A stretch of DNA of 64,000 nucleotides from Platycnemis pennipes (GCA_933228895.1 OW121852.1:123375544-123439543), one strand, 5' to 3'. Positions 11,850 through 24,384 are shown, counted from the stretch's first letter. Numbers and translations are program-made. Notes: generated by a model not told the origin, from the letters alone.

Positions 11850-12640
11850 CTAATTTATATTTTTTTCAATTCAATTGTTATTATTGTTTATTTACAGAAT
11901 TTGTATTTTTTTGTTTTTGATCTTCGATTTTTAGTAATCATTCCTGAAATCATAAGTAGTTATCCTAACTAGATGTAACTTAAAGTTTAAATCCATTTGT
12001 GGGTACTTCAGTAATAATCTACGATTATGCATGTCGACTCAGTATCCGACATGATGTATAGTTCATGTGGTCACTGAACATTCAACATTTTAGTTCATTA
12101 ACTGTGCCTTCAATGTTCGTTGGCTCTAATGTTCAGACATTCAATCAACCGCCAGAATTTCACATCTAGTAATTACGGTAACAATATCATTTAACAAATA
12201 GCAAACCAGGAATTTCCATTTGGAGAGCACTTTTATAATAATAAAATTAATAGAATATTTTAAGTGTATTTGGCAAAAGCATGTATCCTTATTTATACAT
12301 GATCTATCGGGAGATTAATTTTATATGTCGACGTAAATTTTAAAAAACTATTGGACATCATTAACTCTATTGTTCAGTGCTAATCATGAATGATTTTAGT
12401 GAATATTTCAAGGTTCAGGGATAATCCAGCCTAAAAGAATTTAAGTGTTCTCTAACTTGAGTGTCAATTTAGAGAGAAAGTCAAGTCGTTTAATGTGGCT
12501 TTGATGTGCGTGGAAACACTTTGGATACTTGATTTTACTGGATCGGAAAGAGAGGAAGCTTTTCATTGTTTACAGCGTCTCCTCAAATACGCTACGAATG
12601 CCTTCTTTCTGCGAATAACTCCTCTGCGAGGCCTGTCTCT
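11850..12640. other. Gene-free AT-rich stretch
   Basis: I see nothing that supports a gene or a defined repeat. Confidence 0.4.
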
Positions 12641-12955
12641 GTTTTCGTGGGATCGAAATTCACTTCGCCCTCCTTCCAGGGGAGTATTAGCTCCGTGAAA
12701 CATTTGCTTTTCGAGATTCGCCCGCGGGGATGTTGACTTCGCCTTAGTCGTCGAAGCACCCCTCTCCATTATCTGGAGAGGAAGGTTACGTTACTCCTGG
12801 AACCGACTCTCGATTGCTCCCTATCCCTCCACCTCCACTCTTATGGTGTTTTGGAGATGGAATTTTTTCGCGCCGTATGTCATCCCATTTGGGAAAAAAT
12901 AGACCATCATTCCGCGTCGGGCGTAAGTGGCATACGTATCGAAATAAGCTCCCTT

Positions 12956-12987
<32 letters not shown>

Positions 12988-13540
12988 TTCCCTCGGCGTC
13001 CCGATGCGGTGAAATAAATCGGATTTCTGCGGACCCGCAGGATGTTTCCAAATCCTCGGACCGGATTCTGTTCCGATCCTGTTCACCGCACCCATTCTGT
13101 TCAGGGCCGTTCATTTTCCCGCTCGCGTTATTTTGGCGTCGAAATAGAAAATGACCGTCTTAGGTTTCGGCCAAGCCCAAATCTCAGAACGCCGTCCCTC
13201 ACCGCTTCCTTTGGAAAAATTTCCTTCGTGTTTTTTTCCATCCTCCTCTACCCTCTCCCCCAGCCACCGCCTCCCCCACCCACCCCCTTTCATCATCCCT
13301 CCACCCCTACTTTCGCTCTCGCGCCTCGCGCTATAATTCACTCGCCGCTCGCGCGTCGTCCGGCTCCGCCACTCCCACCTCCTCTCCTCGAACTCATCTT
13401 CTCCATTCCCTCCAGCTCCAGCCTCCAGCTTCTGCCCACTTCCTCCTCCCCCGCTTCGTCCACTTTCTTTCTGGTGCCCTGTCTTAAGAGCGCTTCGTCC
13501 AGCATCAGTTTCCTTAGTAAGATCCTCGTAAGGTTCTTTA
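12640..13540. other. GC-rich block with CpG and pyrimidine tracts
   Basis: CpG-containing up to about 13150, then a C/T-rich plus strand at 13190-13480. A 167-codon plus frame (13042-13545) has a Pro/Ser-rich product and overlaps a minus frame. It has no recognised domain and is probably compositional. Confidence 0.5.
12957..12987 (+). repeat. Poly-C homopolymer, 31 bases
   Basis: An uninterrupted run of C follows CCCTTT and is followed by TTCCCTCGG. Length is likely variable and error-prone in sequencing. Confidence 0.85.
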
Positions 13541-13763
13541 CGTAAGTTCCTTCAACTACCCCTACGCACTACCTTGAGGGGAGTATGGTAAGGTTAGACT
13601 CATCACCAAACGCGTAATAGGTGCATGCAAATGAATGATATCTCACTAGTTAAGTGGAAAACTGGTGTTAGTAAGATATGCACCCGGCACGTGGTACTAA
13701 ATAATTAGAAAATGAATTGGAATATAAGCTCCATTTAAGTGTAAGCGAAACTTAACTTATTTT

Positions 13764-14075
13764 TTGATACTTCTATTTGATACACCCTACTGGTTTCGAC
13801 ACTCCCGTGTCATTGTCAAGGGTTCTGATATGTGCACGGTGGCAAGACTTTATTTATACTCCAAGAGGGATAAACTGCAGAAGTGGGAAGGTTATATGGT
13901 ATGTGTTGAAGGTCAGGATGACGGGGAAATGCTTTTTAAAGGTGAGACGGGAACGTGGTACAATGGGGATAGATTGAAGGGTACAATTTCATTTAATAAT
14001 TTTGGTCCCAAAACATTGGAAGCAGATACGATCTCAAAATTTTCTAAGAAAGCCAGCTTTACACCTTTGTCATGA
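13764..14075 (+). CDS. Unrecognised 103-codon frame
   Basis: This frame lies in AT-rich DNA, where a chance frame of this length is less expected. The product has balanced composition, with a KLQKWEGYMVCVEGQDDGEM stretch followed by Gly/Trp/Tyr-containing segments. I see no signal peptide, membrane segment or known motif. It could be a chance frame, an exon or a remnant of an element. The start is the first ATG and has no special support. No neighbouring gene helps interpretation. Confidence 0.2.
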   Translation: MILLFDTPYWFRHSRVIVKGSDMCTVARLYLYSKRDKLQKWEGYMVCVEGQDDGEMLFKGETGTWYNGDRLKGTISFNNFGPKTLEADTISKFSKKASFTPLS

Positions 14076-14284
14076 ACATTTAAAATCTCTACTCTAAAAT
14101 CAGACGTGATTAAAACCAGATAAATATTTAGTGTTCCATTTAAGTGTTCAGGTACTTGCTAAGTTCCAATGATACCTTATTATGAAAGATGGCAGTAAAC
14201 ATGTATTACTCGACAACGGTTTTTAGATCCATTCCAGGATAGACTGATTTAATCGACCTAATGTTTCAGGTTTTTACATGGCCT

Positions 14285-14530
14285 ATTGTTCCTCTAGTGG
14301 AGCACTTTAGTCCAGTAATTAGATAATTGGGATGCTGACCAGAAGTCCCCGGTTTGAATCCCGGAAGAGGTCTTAGGATATGCGATCAAAATTCAAACTA
14401 GGTTATTTTCTGGACACCAGGTATTATTGAGGAATTGCAGGTGGCACAGGGAAAGGCTCACACGTCTTTGGACTCTATACTAGTTAGCCTTACTTTCACC
14501 TCACCTCACGTTGGAAAAACTCTCTGGTTT
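14285..14530 (+). mobile_element. Probable tRNA-derived SINE, degraded
   Basis: A B box with symmetric flanks (CCCCGGTTTGAATCCCGG) lies at about 14347-14364. A weak A-box-like stretch lies upstream. The body does not match the main SINE body well, so it may be a second SINE family or a decayed copy. Confidence 0.45.
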
Positions 14531-16588
14531 AACATAACCATTATAATTATAATTATGAACTAGAAGGAAATCATTTGCTCTCTTGAGTTATCAATTATAA
14601 GTGTTACTTATATCAACTTCTCCGATTTATTTGCACACACACTGACCTAAATCGCAACTACTTATTTGGTCATAATTTTACATAGAATGTCTAATTCATC
14701 GCGAGGAGGCAAATGAAAAACCTTCCGCTCATTGTCTTATCTCATTTGTCTGAAAAATGACGCTCTGGCGTTGAAACGGATCATAGGTATAAAAAATATC
14801 TTGGTTGAAGGTTCGCTCGGTCATTTGTTTCCCTTTTATATTTCGCCAAGATTTTTGCCTTCCGAGAAGAAGTTGCTTCGGGATTTCTTTGCTTCTTGGC
14901 TTGATATTCCGCTTTTTGTGATAAATGTTCCCGACAGAGGTACTCTTTTTCCGAAGTTATTTGCCGTTCATTTTCCAATTTTAATGCAATGTACCCAGTT
15001 AGCACTCCAATGATAACTTAATTCTGCTATAGGCCCTTTCTAACTAATATATAATATATTCACTGTTACGTGGACACCACTGTGCCATTGACGCAAGGCT
15101 GGAACAGACTACGGAATCCGTTTTTTCCCTTATTCCGACCCATTTCCTCTTTCCTCGATTCTGCACTTTTTCTGTCTTTCTTTTCTCTTTTTTTCAATAT
15201 TAGGGTCCCGAAAAAGCTTCATCATTTTGATGCGTCTTAAATACTATGCTGTGAATTCTTTTTTTACCTAGTTTTTTACCATTTTGCCTTGCCATTTCAT
15301 GTATTCTACCCTTTTCTTCCTTCCCTCTTTCTCTCTACCCATAAATTCTTTTATAGTCTTCACAAATATAGTCTTCCTACTAATATAGTCTTTATTTATT
15401 GATTGTTTTTTAACCAAAATCAAGAAAATGTTCTTTTAGTTTTATGTTTTGCATTTTGATCTTGTTAAATATGTTTTCATTTAGCACAAAAAAGGCGGAT
15501 GAACTATCTACAGCTTTACATCCTTTACGTAACTTTGTAGGACACTATCATATATATTATTTTATATTTCCTGTGAATATTTAACTCTCCTGCTGAATTT
15601 TTATTCTATCTCGTATTTAGCATTAATTCTGATTCTTTCATTTAAACTAATATTTTGAAATCCGTATAATGGAAAACATAAGTACGTATTAGCAAACTTA
15701 AGCTGATTGGTTAACTGATGTAATTTGAATTTTCATTCTTTAGAGATGAATAATTTATCGCTTTGTACATACAGTGATGGATTACGTTTCGCCAAATTTT
15801 TCCCAGCAGAAAATACATGAAACACCATATCGAAGCGGTTGAAATTCTCAAGTTTTTTTTTTCTTTGAGTCCTGAGGCTGCGTATATGTTCTCAAATCCT
15901 CTCTCTATATTTTTTCTCTTTCACTTGCCCTCCTCCTCTACAACCTTAAATCCCTCATTCAATCCAAGCCATTTTTCAGGGGTCGACTCAGCCTCATCTA
16001 TAATCACGGCGCCCTCCGTAGCTTTGAAAGCGTTCCTCACGGCGTCTCAAAGCGGTTCTCAACGCTGACTGTTCAAGTTTGAACACTCTCCAGTAACTCT
16101 TCTCTGGATTCTCCTGGATAAAGCACAAATATTTCACTCCGATCCTCGTATATTTGCTATGTAATGTGTCATTATTATTTTATCTGAAAACCAGACCACC
16201 TTCGGAGAGAGCTAGCCAAATATAATGAAAAATTCGCATGAATTATGGAGACGTGTTGGGCCTTGGATTAAATCTCGATATATTTTAAGGCCCGAAATGA
16301 AACCTAGTTCCGGTTCTAAAAATATCAATGCCAAGCTAAACATATCCCCCCTTCCTTGAACCATCATCGGAGTTATTGATGCGAAAACACTCAATGATGT
16401 CCCTTTTTGCTGGATATTGATCACATGATTTCCTCAGCGCTTATTTAAAGTTCGTGAACTTGCCGTGAAAATCTTAACGGAGTTACTCGCTGAATTTGAA
16501 CTCTGAATTTCAGTCAAAGCATCTAGCAATCCATAGAAATACGACACGGTAGGTAAATATCCATATAAATAAATTTACGGTAAAATAG
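14530..16588. other. Gene-free AT-rich stretch
   Basis: Two opposed frames near 14732-15013 have no recognisable product. A small imperfect tandem of TATAGTCTT lies near 15350-15392. Nothing else was identified. Confidence 0.4.
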
Positions 16589-16589
16589 G

Positions 16590-16725
16590 ACACCTTGGTA
16601 GAGAAGCACTTTGCTGGAAATCTGAGTGTTCCGGGCTCGAGCCTTGGTGGAGGCGAATGATTTTTTTCCTGTGGAAATTATGCTATTGCTTAGCACTAAT
16701 ATCATTCCAGGTGACGACAGGGATT
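16590..16725 (+). mobile_element. SINE head fragment
   Basis: A-box-like CTTGGTAGAGAAGCACTTT near 16593-16611 and B-box-like GGGCTCGAGCC near 16633-16643. It is followed by CCTGTGGAAATTATGCTATTG, whose near match occurs near 59855. Confidence 0.5.
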
Positions 16726-16729
16726 AGTG

Positions 16730-17400
16730 TGTTAGAATTGAATTCATTCATTCATGAGTCTCGAAGACAGAGCTCTCGCTCTTTCCACTTTCTTGGGGAT
16801 TTGAGGCAGCCATGCATGCCATCAAATATTATAAGTGAGATTGGGACACAATACTCACTTTTCATCCTAAAAATTTACACCATATCTTACACATATATGT
16901 CATATTTTAGGAACCCTATTCATCTACCCGTAGATTACATAGAAATATATAAGGTTGTTCGTAAGATTTAGGTGACTCAAAATCAGTTAAATAGACACGA
17001 ATTCGAACCTGATACTGCAGACATATTTCTACCCTCCCACTACATAGCTATGGCCAACAGAATCGACAGCCTAGGAAAAATCATCTTTTGCATCGAGAAT
17101 TCGTTACAAGAATTCGGTTTTCCCACACACAATGCACGACTACAAAGCAGAAAATGAATGCTTCTTTCAAACACATTAGATGCGATAAATTATTAATCAA
17201 CAAATTTATTTTTTGCCATGACTCACTTGCACGGCTGGTGACCTACCAACCCCTGCCAGACGCCTTTGTGGCAGCTCGCCTAATTGTAAAATTTAGACGT
17301 AAATGAATACTGAGTGAGATTATGAGGATGGTAGTGCGTCATTCAGCTTTGGTAGTTGGTGTTAGAATAGCTTTTCAAGCTCGGTCCCCTAACAGATATC
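16730..17400. other. Gene-free stretch
   Basis: I see no supported feature. Confidence 0.4.
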
Positions 17401-17830
17401 GCGCGTGGATCTAGCGAAGCTACTCACACACGTTCCGTTCCCGCTAATTCATACTCCGGGCTGGATACGCAAGTGGACGACGGTTTCCGGGGACAGCGGT
17501 AGTGGTGCATTCACGGAAGGCGGTAGCTGTCCATTCATCCCTCTTGGGTTGACCCCCCCCCCCCCCATTCCCAGTGGTTGGGAGTGGGGGGGGGGGGTTT
17601 GCATTTGTTCAGCCCTGGTTCAGCCCCTCTCGTTGTCAGTGGGCAGTGACTGCTAGTCGCACCCTTTTCCGCAGTTCGCTCGACCCACAGGACGCTCTCA
17701 TCCATTGAATCCTCCCTTTCTGCCTTAGCCCCGAGTGCGTCCGGATGGGCGGTCGGGCCAAGGAGAACAGAGGGTTGTGTGGCATCCGCAGGGACGGTGA
17801 AACACCGCGACACTTCGACGCATGAGTTTC
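17400..17830. other. GC-rich block
   Basis: Moderately CpG-containing. It includes a poly-C/poly-G pair (separate entry). Opposed frames of 83 and 92 codons overlap and have no recognised product. Confidence 0.5.
17549..17599. repeat. Poly-C/poly-G hairpin
   Basis: A run of C followed by ATTCCCA, a short loop, then TGGGAGT and a run of G. The two arms are complementary, including the mixed-sequence ATTCCCA/TGGGAGT part (one mismatch). It could form a very stable hairpin, or G-quadruplex/i-motif structures. Confidence 0.75.
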
Positions 17831-17834
17831 AGTG

Positions 17835-19540
17835 ATCCTGAGTTTAAGAATGTCTCATTATTGATAGGGTCCGTGTATGATTCTTTTTTATGAGCTTACT
17901 TACAACAGGCTTAAAAAATTTCATAAAATACACTCATATAATTCTCATTGTGGAGACATTTCGATAAAAAAGTAGCACGTTTTAAATTTTCAAAATATGC
18001 CTACATATCGATTGAACAAGAGCTGTGTGTCAAGTGTTCTGGTATCTCACCAGTAAAGATAGGAAAGTAAAACATAGGAAAGGGGAAATGGTACATGATT
18101 TTGCATCGTGTCAAAATGTACTAATTTGTAGAGGACCTGGAACAGCGGGAGAGCTATTTTTTACTTCAACAAAAGTGAATTGATGAGATGAGGGATTTAA
18201 CGAAGATGAAATGAGGGATATCGAACACGACCGATGTATATAGTTTACCTAAGATCTTCGGAAGACAACCGGGAATTTCATATTTAAAGTGGAAAAACAT
18301 GTTTTGCGCTAGTTTACTAAACATCATATACCTACGCACTTTACGCTCATTTATATACGAAAGCGGAATATTTTCGTCAAAATAAAAGTTTTATGCACAA
18401 ACCCCTACTACGCTGTTGTTGCATACATGAACTTAAATTAAAAGTAACACTAATTGAATCGTTTATGTGAATTTGAATTTTATATTACTTCCTATTACTC
18501 AAGAAACATTATGTAAACTCCCATCTATTATAGCATATTCGAAAAAAATAATATGTGCTAAAAGTGGGCGATGGTCAATTGATAATTTTTATGTTTCCAA
18601 GTAATTAAACTCGTATTTTACTTGACCTTAACGTGTGAGTCATTGTGCAACTAAAAGGTTATAAAGCATTCTCTTCAACCATCTATAATGAAATCATTGC
18701 AATGACAGATGTGTTTCATAGCTATTTTAATGGAGACAATAAGGTACAAGTATGGAGCCATTGGCCAGGATAATATTTAGCGGTGATGTCGCTCGAATGA
18801 GTATAAAAGTATATTTGTAATATAGAACATCTGTTAATTCAGTTACAGTCTTATTCATTTTGTCTCTGAGAGGTGCAGGTAATTCAAATTATCTGACCAG
18901 ACTATAAGGTACCATTTGTTATCAGGGTTGGCAACCTACACGTTAGGTCATTTGCGAAGTTGGCGGAGTGGAGGATGGACGGAGGGTATGTCGACGCCTG
19001 AATTGGCCGAATTGGCATTAGAGGCGCCGAGAGGCCACCAGATTAGCGTCCTTTCCGGCGGACGGATTATTGAACTTTTGGAATTTAATTTTTAAACTCG
19101 TGTTGGGCAGGAAAGGGAGCTGTTAAAATGAGTTAGCGGTGTTAGGTGCATATTTTTTGATGAACTACTTGTGAAACTAAACCTACATTTCACACATTAC
19201 CTATTCGGTAACGATGCTGCCTATCTGCTGATACTAATTTTCGCTAAATGTTTTGCTGAATTAAGTCAAATTAACAATAAAGACCCCGACTAATATTATT
19301 AAAATCTCCTACCACTCCTACTAGTTTTAATTACCTATATCAAAAGAACGATTATTTAAACACAATTTTGCTAGCAATAATTCTAAAACTTCCCTACCCT
19401 GTAATTCCTTTCCTTTCATCTTTCCTTCTATTCTGCAGTGGATTTAAATGCGATTATCTCTTTGATACTGTTTTTTCGAATGAAATCTAACATAATGCCC
19501 GTATTTTTTAATGCAACGATAGTAATTTTTATGGTGATGC
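17835..19540. other. Gene-free AT-rich stretch
   Basis: A less AT-rich patch at 18930-19080 shows no readable frame. No repeats were recognised. Confidence 0.4.
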
Positions 19541-20110
19541 ATCAATGCAGCAATCCAGACTAAGATTTTTACAGAAGTTCAGAGCAGAAAATTTCACGTC
19601 CGACACCGAGGTAATTATTAGCGCCCCACATTACACTGTTAAACAGAACCATACGGATAAGATAAGAGAAATACACAGCAACACAGACAGATTGAAACAT
19701 TCGTTCTTTCCAGAAACAATTCGTGACAATAACTACTTCAAAACTCCTCCAACCATGATGCCTTCGTAAAATAAATTTACCTTAATGAGACAATTAAAAT
19801 GTACACATCATTGAAACGGATTAACGATACAAACAAAGATGAAACTAAGGAGATGTTGGATTATTTAATTACTTTCTTCATTAAGGGATTTAAGCATGGC
19901 TGCATGTCTGTAGTACTTCTTAAATGTTTCTTTGCATTTTGGATGCAATCTAGATCTGGTAATACGTATCCCACATGATATTCATAGGAATCTCTGCTTA
20001 GGTACGTGGTATAAGTAAATTTTAGTGCATGCTCGTAGTGCATGTTTGTTGATGACTCATCCCCTGCCGCACACCCTCGAGGTGGCTTGGAGGGTAGTTG
20101 CTAGACCTAG
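19540..20110 (+). mobile_element. Old CR1/Jockey-like LINE 3' relic
   Basis: A 74-codon frame (19545-19769) matches the C-terminal tail of the LINE at 48.7-50.2 kb in layout: LQKF..ENFTSDTEV, APHY, HTDKIREIHSNTDRLKHSFF, then ETIRD. The 3' part ends at 20053-20100 with CCCCTGCCGCACACCCTCGAG, GTGGCTTGGAGGGTAG, the family's tail signature without the TAGATG microsatellite. Protein identity to the younger copies is low, so this is an older subfamily. Truncated 5'; dead. Confidence 0.7.
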
Positions 20111-20269
20111 ATACCGTCTTACCTAAGTTCACCTAAACTGTAATCGACTATTCTTCATTAACATCCACCAAGTTCCAAATCGGTGCCAAGAACTAGGTCT
20201 TTTGTCGTACACGAGAAAATATTCGATGCCGTAATTTTGGTCCTGTATACTTCACAACCAAATCGCACC

Positions 20270-20745
20270 CCTACTTGCCCAGTGTCTCCGGAGTACCAGC
20301 ACGCCGTAGGGGGTGGATAAGGGCGAGGGATGGGGGGGGGGGTGGAAGGACGCCCAAGCATTCGGCACTCGACTGCCGCGCCCCCTTCAACATGCCCCCC
20401 GGGGGCCACGAGCACAAAAGCGCGCCTTTTCCTCCCCCCCGCCTCCTCACAAGTCATTTCCGAGGGACCTTCCCTTTGTGTGCATGCGAGCGCCCAGGTG
20501 TCCTGGTCGCCACTTAGCACGTCACAAGCGGCAATGGCGGCGGGATCTCTTGAACTCCTCCCGCGCTCATTCACTCCCCCCCTCACTCTCATTTTCAACC
20601 CCTCTTTCCCTCTCCTCCTTCTCTCCATCAACTCTTTTGTGGTCACTCTCTTGCCATTGTCTTGACAGCATCCCCCTCCTCACTGTGCCCCCACCCTTCC
20701 CACTTTGCATAACCATCTCTCACTCGGTATTTTTGAATCCTAGCT
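20270..20745. other. GC-rich block with a G run
   Basis: CpG-containing, with a G run near 20331-20342 and a C/T-rich plus strand at 20560-20700. Frames in several phases (80-184 codons) overlap each other; none is recognised. Confidence 0.5.
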
Positions 20746-20956
20746 CCTGCTCCTTCCAGGGTGACGGCCGATGTGCCCAAGAAACCGAAATTGTGACCAA
20801 AAGACAGGGAGGAAGCTTATTTCGGGTCTCAAGGAGGTACCTAGTCAATTTTGACCAAAATATGTAACCCATGTGCAGTAGTTCTGTTTACCTTCGTAAT
20901 TTCCAATTTCTATTTAAAAACACTTTGATCCCTTGCTACCCCATTGATGACTTATT

Positions 20957-21155
20957 ACTTATTTTGGAGAGTTCCACTTATTTTGGAGAGTTAAAAGAAA
21001 TATCAACTTGGCTGTTTCCACTTGTATTTTATTTTTTCCGATCATGGTTTCTATACAGAGTGTAACTATCAAGGTTGTATTGACATTCATTAATAGTAAT
21101 GCTCGGTATAGAAACACACGTGGGAAGAGCCAAGTTGATATTTCTTTAAACGCTC
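20957..21155. repeat. Foldback repeat with a short tandem at its left edge
   Basis: AAAGAAATATCAACTTGGCT occurs near 20994-21013 and its reverse complement near 21128-21147. The arms continue through CCAC..GT and TTTCTATAC to near 21062 and 21103. Just left, CTTATTTTGGAGAGTT is repeated twice in tandem (about 20957-20991). It resembles a MITE or foldback element; no target duplication was identified. Confidence 0.7.
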
Positions 21156-21329
21156 CAACATTGAAGGTACACCAATTTATGCCCCCTACCTTTACTTATA
21201 CTACGTTTTTGTTAAAGAACTTTAAATCTTTGTGTTAAGGTATTTTTTGTCATTGCTGGCATACTCCCGCCTGATTCCGTCAAGCAGATCGTTTATATAG
21301 TATTCCTGTTGCATTTAACTGGACCATTC

Positions 21330-21545
21330 GTGTTTTGTTGAGATCATTCGAGTGCAGTGCTCCTTCCGCCGGATGGGCCGTTTAGCCAAGATCCCCTTGG
21401 CACACTTCGCTTAGAGCAGGCTAATGCCGACGCCGGGTGCTACTCTACTCTTCCTCATTTCTGTTCTATTCTCAACCTTAAACCTCTCCTCCTGGTCTGA
21501 AGCGCCTATAAATGCGGATACAGGCTTGGAAACACAGATGATTAT
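21330..21545 (+). mobile_element. SINE 3' part
   Basis: Lacks the tRNA-like head. Body words include GAGATCATTCGAGTGCAGTG, CCGCCGGATGGGCCGTTTAG, AGAGCAGGCTAATGCCGACG and CCGGGT, matching the SINE pieces near 2.6, 38.0 and 45.5 kb. 5' truncated. Confidence 0.7.
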
Positions 21546-21549
21546 GAAC

Positions 21550-23215
21550 TCGCCCCACACGTAGCGTACATTTTTAATTTCATTATTTCCGCACTCAGCT
21601 GAAGGCTAAAATACACGCACAGAATTATTTTATGAAGTGATTTGAGAGATTACTTGCCAGTCAGGGTTAGTTCGTCTAGAGAATAGTTCAATCATAATTG
21701 CAACTTTCAAAATGCAATATATAACACGATGAAGTTCTGTTTTTTGGTGGAATGCAAAACAATGGACTAACTTTGACGATATTAGGTTATATCCAAATTA
21801 TCCCTTTTATTCCGATTTCCCTCGTGTTTATGCCACTAGCAAAATGATAAATTTGAATCACATCCATGAAGGCCACAGACGTGGGAAGTAAACAGTTATC
21901 GTTAAACGTAGTGTTACTACGAACATATGAATTTTTCCTTAAGGTATTTTTTAAATTTTTTATGTACATTGATTAAAATATTGAAACATTTTATTCAATA
22001 AATTGAACCAGTTTTGCATGGTGATGAACATTTTTGGAATACCGTCACACCGAAGCTAAAAGAACCTCTTAACTGTTGAGTAAAAATTGCGTTAAAAAAT
22101 CGTTTCCCCTACAGCTGTGCGTGAATTCTTGCTCTCCAGCATATTTCTTGCAGTCATTTGCCAGTGCCTTCAAAATGCGGTCTCCCAACTCACGGCAAGA
22201 ACAATCTGCTTCTTTTCACAGCATATCCATTGGAATTATAATTAGTCCTAGGCGAAAGGGAAAATTTCTTCAAAAGATGTACAGACGTTTTCATTGGAAC
22301 TCATGATTACAGTGTTAAATATTTCACCACAGACTTCTCTCATCTTTAAAATATAACACAAATAACTTTTCGTAAGGTTGACTCCATTTTAGTGCTTTCG
22401 AAATTACATGAAATTTAAGTCTACACAGAGAATTATTTGAGCCTTTCTTAGAAATGAAGCCAAGTTTAGCCTTATCTAATTTAATGTCACTATAGTTAAA
22501 AGAACGTAACCTTTTAATAGGCCATTATCTATCAATAGTTACTCTATTTACTACCCAATGGGTCCTAGCCATAACTATTCCATGTTTACCTTGTTATACC
22601 TTAGCATAAATTTTCAGAAATTCATTAGCAGTCACATATAATTCTTTACGCCAAATGTCACAACTCTCTGGCAAAGGGATAGAATGGGTGGCGTTGCAGA
22701 CTTGTTTAAGATGCATATAACACATTCTGTAGGTATGAAAATATAATTGGAGCATACTATAGATAGGTTTTTTCCTTGTATCAGTCCAATTTGTGTTATA
22801 TTGATACTTTTAAGTATTTAAGCAAGAGTATGTTCTAATTTGACTCAACTTGACTTAATTTTATCGTTACATAAGGATAAGAATCACTGACTACTGAATA
22901 GTCTCTTCTCAGAAGCCTGAATGCAAAACCAGGCCTTGGAGTTGGAAAGCCAGTAGTATGGTTGTCCACATTTTCCCCTCATTTCCTCTGTACATTTGAA
23001 GAAAAAACAGGTTATTTCGTATTTTAATAATGAGAAACGAATTTATCTTCATTAACTTCAACCGAATTTTCAATAATATTTGGATTAGAATGTAAGTGTT
23101 TATGATACATTTTCCTCGGCCGTAATGAGTATTTCATCAAAGCGTCAGCTTAATTTTCCTGAATAACCTTAGGAGGCCACATTCTTTCCCAAACTCGAAA
23201 ATGATTACGGTCACG
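21550..23215. other. Gene-free AT-rich stretch
   Basis: Only short chance-like frames were seen. Confidence 0.4.
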
Positions 23216-23219
23216 CTTT

Positions 23220-23870
23220 CTCGCGCGCTTCAAGGGGAGCCACGAAATGAAAATGGTCGTGAGAGGAATGATTCCCGATCCTGATGATTATTTCGTTCAG
23301 TCCGGGATTGTCATCTTAAACACCGTGGCTGCCGGCGCATTCACACTAAGAACGCCATTAGGGGCCCGCTTTCTTCACAAATTCGGCCGTGAAATGAAGG
23401 GTATACGCACGGGAGAGAATAAATGGTGGGATCGTGGCCGTTGGAAAAAAATAAAGAAACACCGTGAGGTCAGTCCGGTGGAGAGAGAGGTATGGGAGAC
23501 TTTTTGGGCAGAAGCGAGAGTTGTGGGAGGGGAAGCCGAGGCGATGAATGGTTGAGCTGACCTTTTAGGATGGCGGAGGGAAACTCCTTTAGGCGTTCCT
23601 TGCTCCCTCCGTGTCCTAGGATGGCTTTCGCCGGTGACTTCAAAAGCCGTGCGGAGGAGATGCAAGGGAGGGAGAGGGGAGTGGGACGATGGGTGTCCCC
23701 GTGCGACGAGGCAGCATCACTCCGCCCGGGACATCGTGGACGACTCTCTCGCTTGCTCGATTGATGGCATCTGCCATTCCTCTTGTGCTTTAGCCGGCCC
23801 AAAATTCGATCCCCCCCACACCTGTGCTGTTAATTCTGCTCGACTGAGTCTTTCGCATCCATTAAAATGC
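23220..23870. other. GC-rich block
   Basis: CpG-containing, with overlapping frames up to 143 codons (plus) and 110 (minus). No family is recognised and no splice-supported exon could be defined. Confidence 0.5.
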
Positions 23871-24067
23871 TTGACCCTAACTCATTTAGGCATTAGGGAA
23901 TATCACTCTCGAATGGACAGAGGGAAGGTACCACCAATCTTGGACGACTTCGAAAAAGAGGCTTCGGGCAGCAAAAATCATGCATACACTTTCTGTCACC
24001 AACACCCTTGTTTATCAACTAATACAAGGCCTGTAGCAACAAATACGGGATTCATGTTTAAATAACA

Positions 24068-24184
24068 CGCGAAATTTCAACAAAATATAATTCAATTTCT
24101 ACCCCGGTTTCAATGCTGTTACATCATCCTCAAGATATTTGAAACTCGGGTTAGAAGTAAATTTTATTTCGTGGAAATTTGCAC
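24068..24184. repeat. Foldback with 44-bp arms
   Basis: Left arm 24068-24111 and right arm 24141-24184 are inverted copies of each other at roughly 80 percent, with a 29-bp loop containing TGTTACATCATCCTCAAG. Words such as GAAACCGGGG next to GAGGATGA resemble sequences seen near ends of Penelope-like retroelements; this is only suggestive. Confidence 0.55.
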
Positions 24185-24292
24185 AAGATATTTATTCATT
24201 ATTGCACATGTCATTTCCTCATTATATACGAATTCCTTGTCAATTTCACAAAATATTCGTGTTTTTTATAATACGGTATTAATGAGTGAAGG

Positions 24293-24380
24293 TTTCTCAG
24301 ATCCTCCACCGGGTTATTGCATCCATGTCAGCCGCCGTTTCGATTTCCGACTTGGTCATCGTCTTCAGGGCTTCTGAGTT
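24293..24380 (-). repeat. Possible Penelope-like terminal fragment
   Basis: On the minus strand this reads CTGAAGACGATGACCAAGTC followed by GGAAATCGAAACGGCGGCTG. The pattern of CTGAAGATGAC followed by TCGAAACG is common in Penelope-like element ends. No GIY-YIG or reverse transcriptase frame is nearby. Confidence 0.3.
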
Positions 24381-24384
24381 ATAG

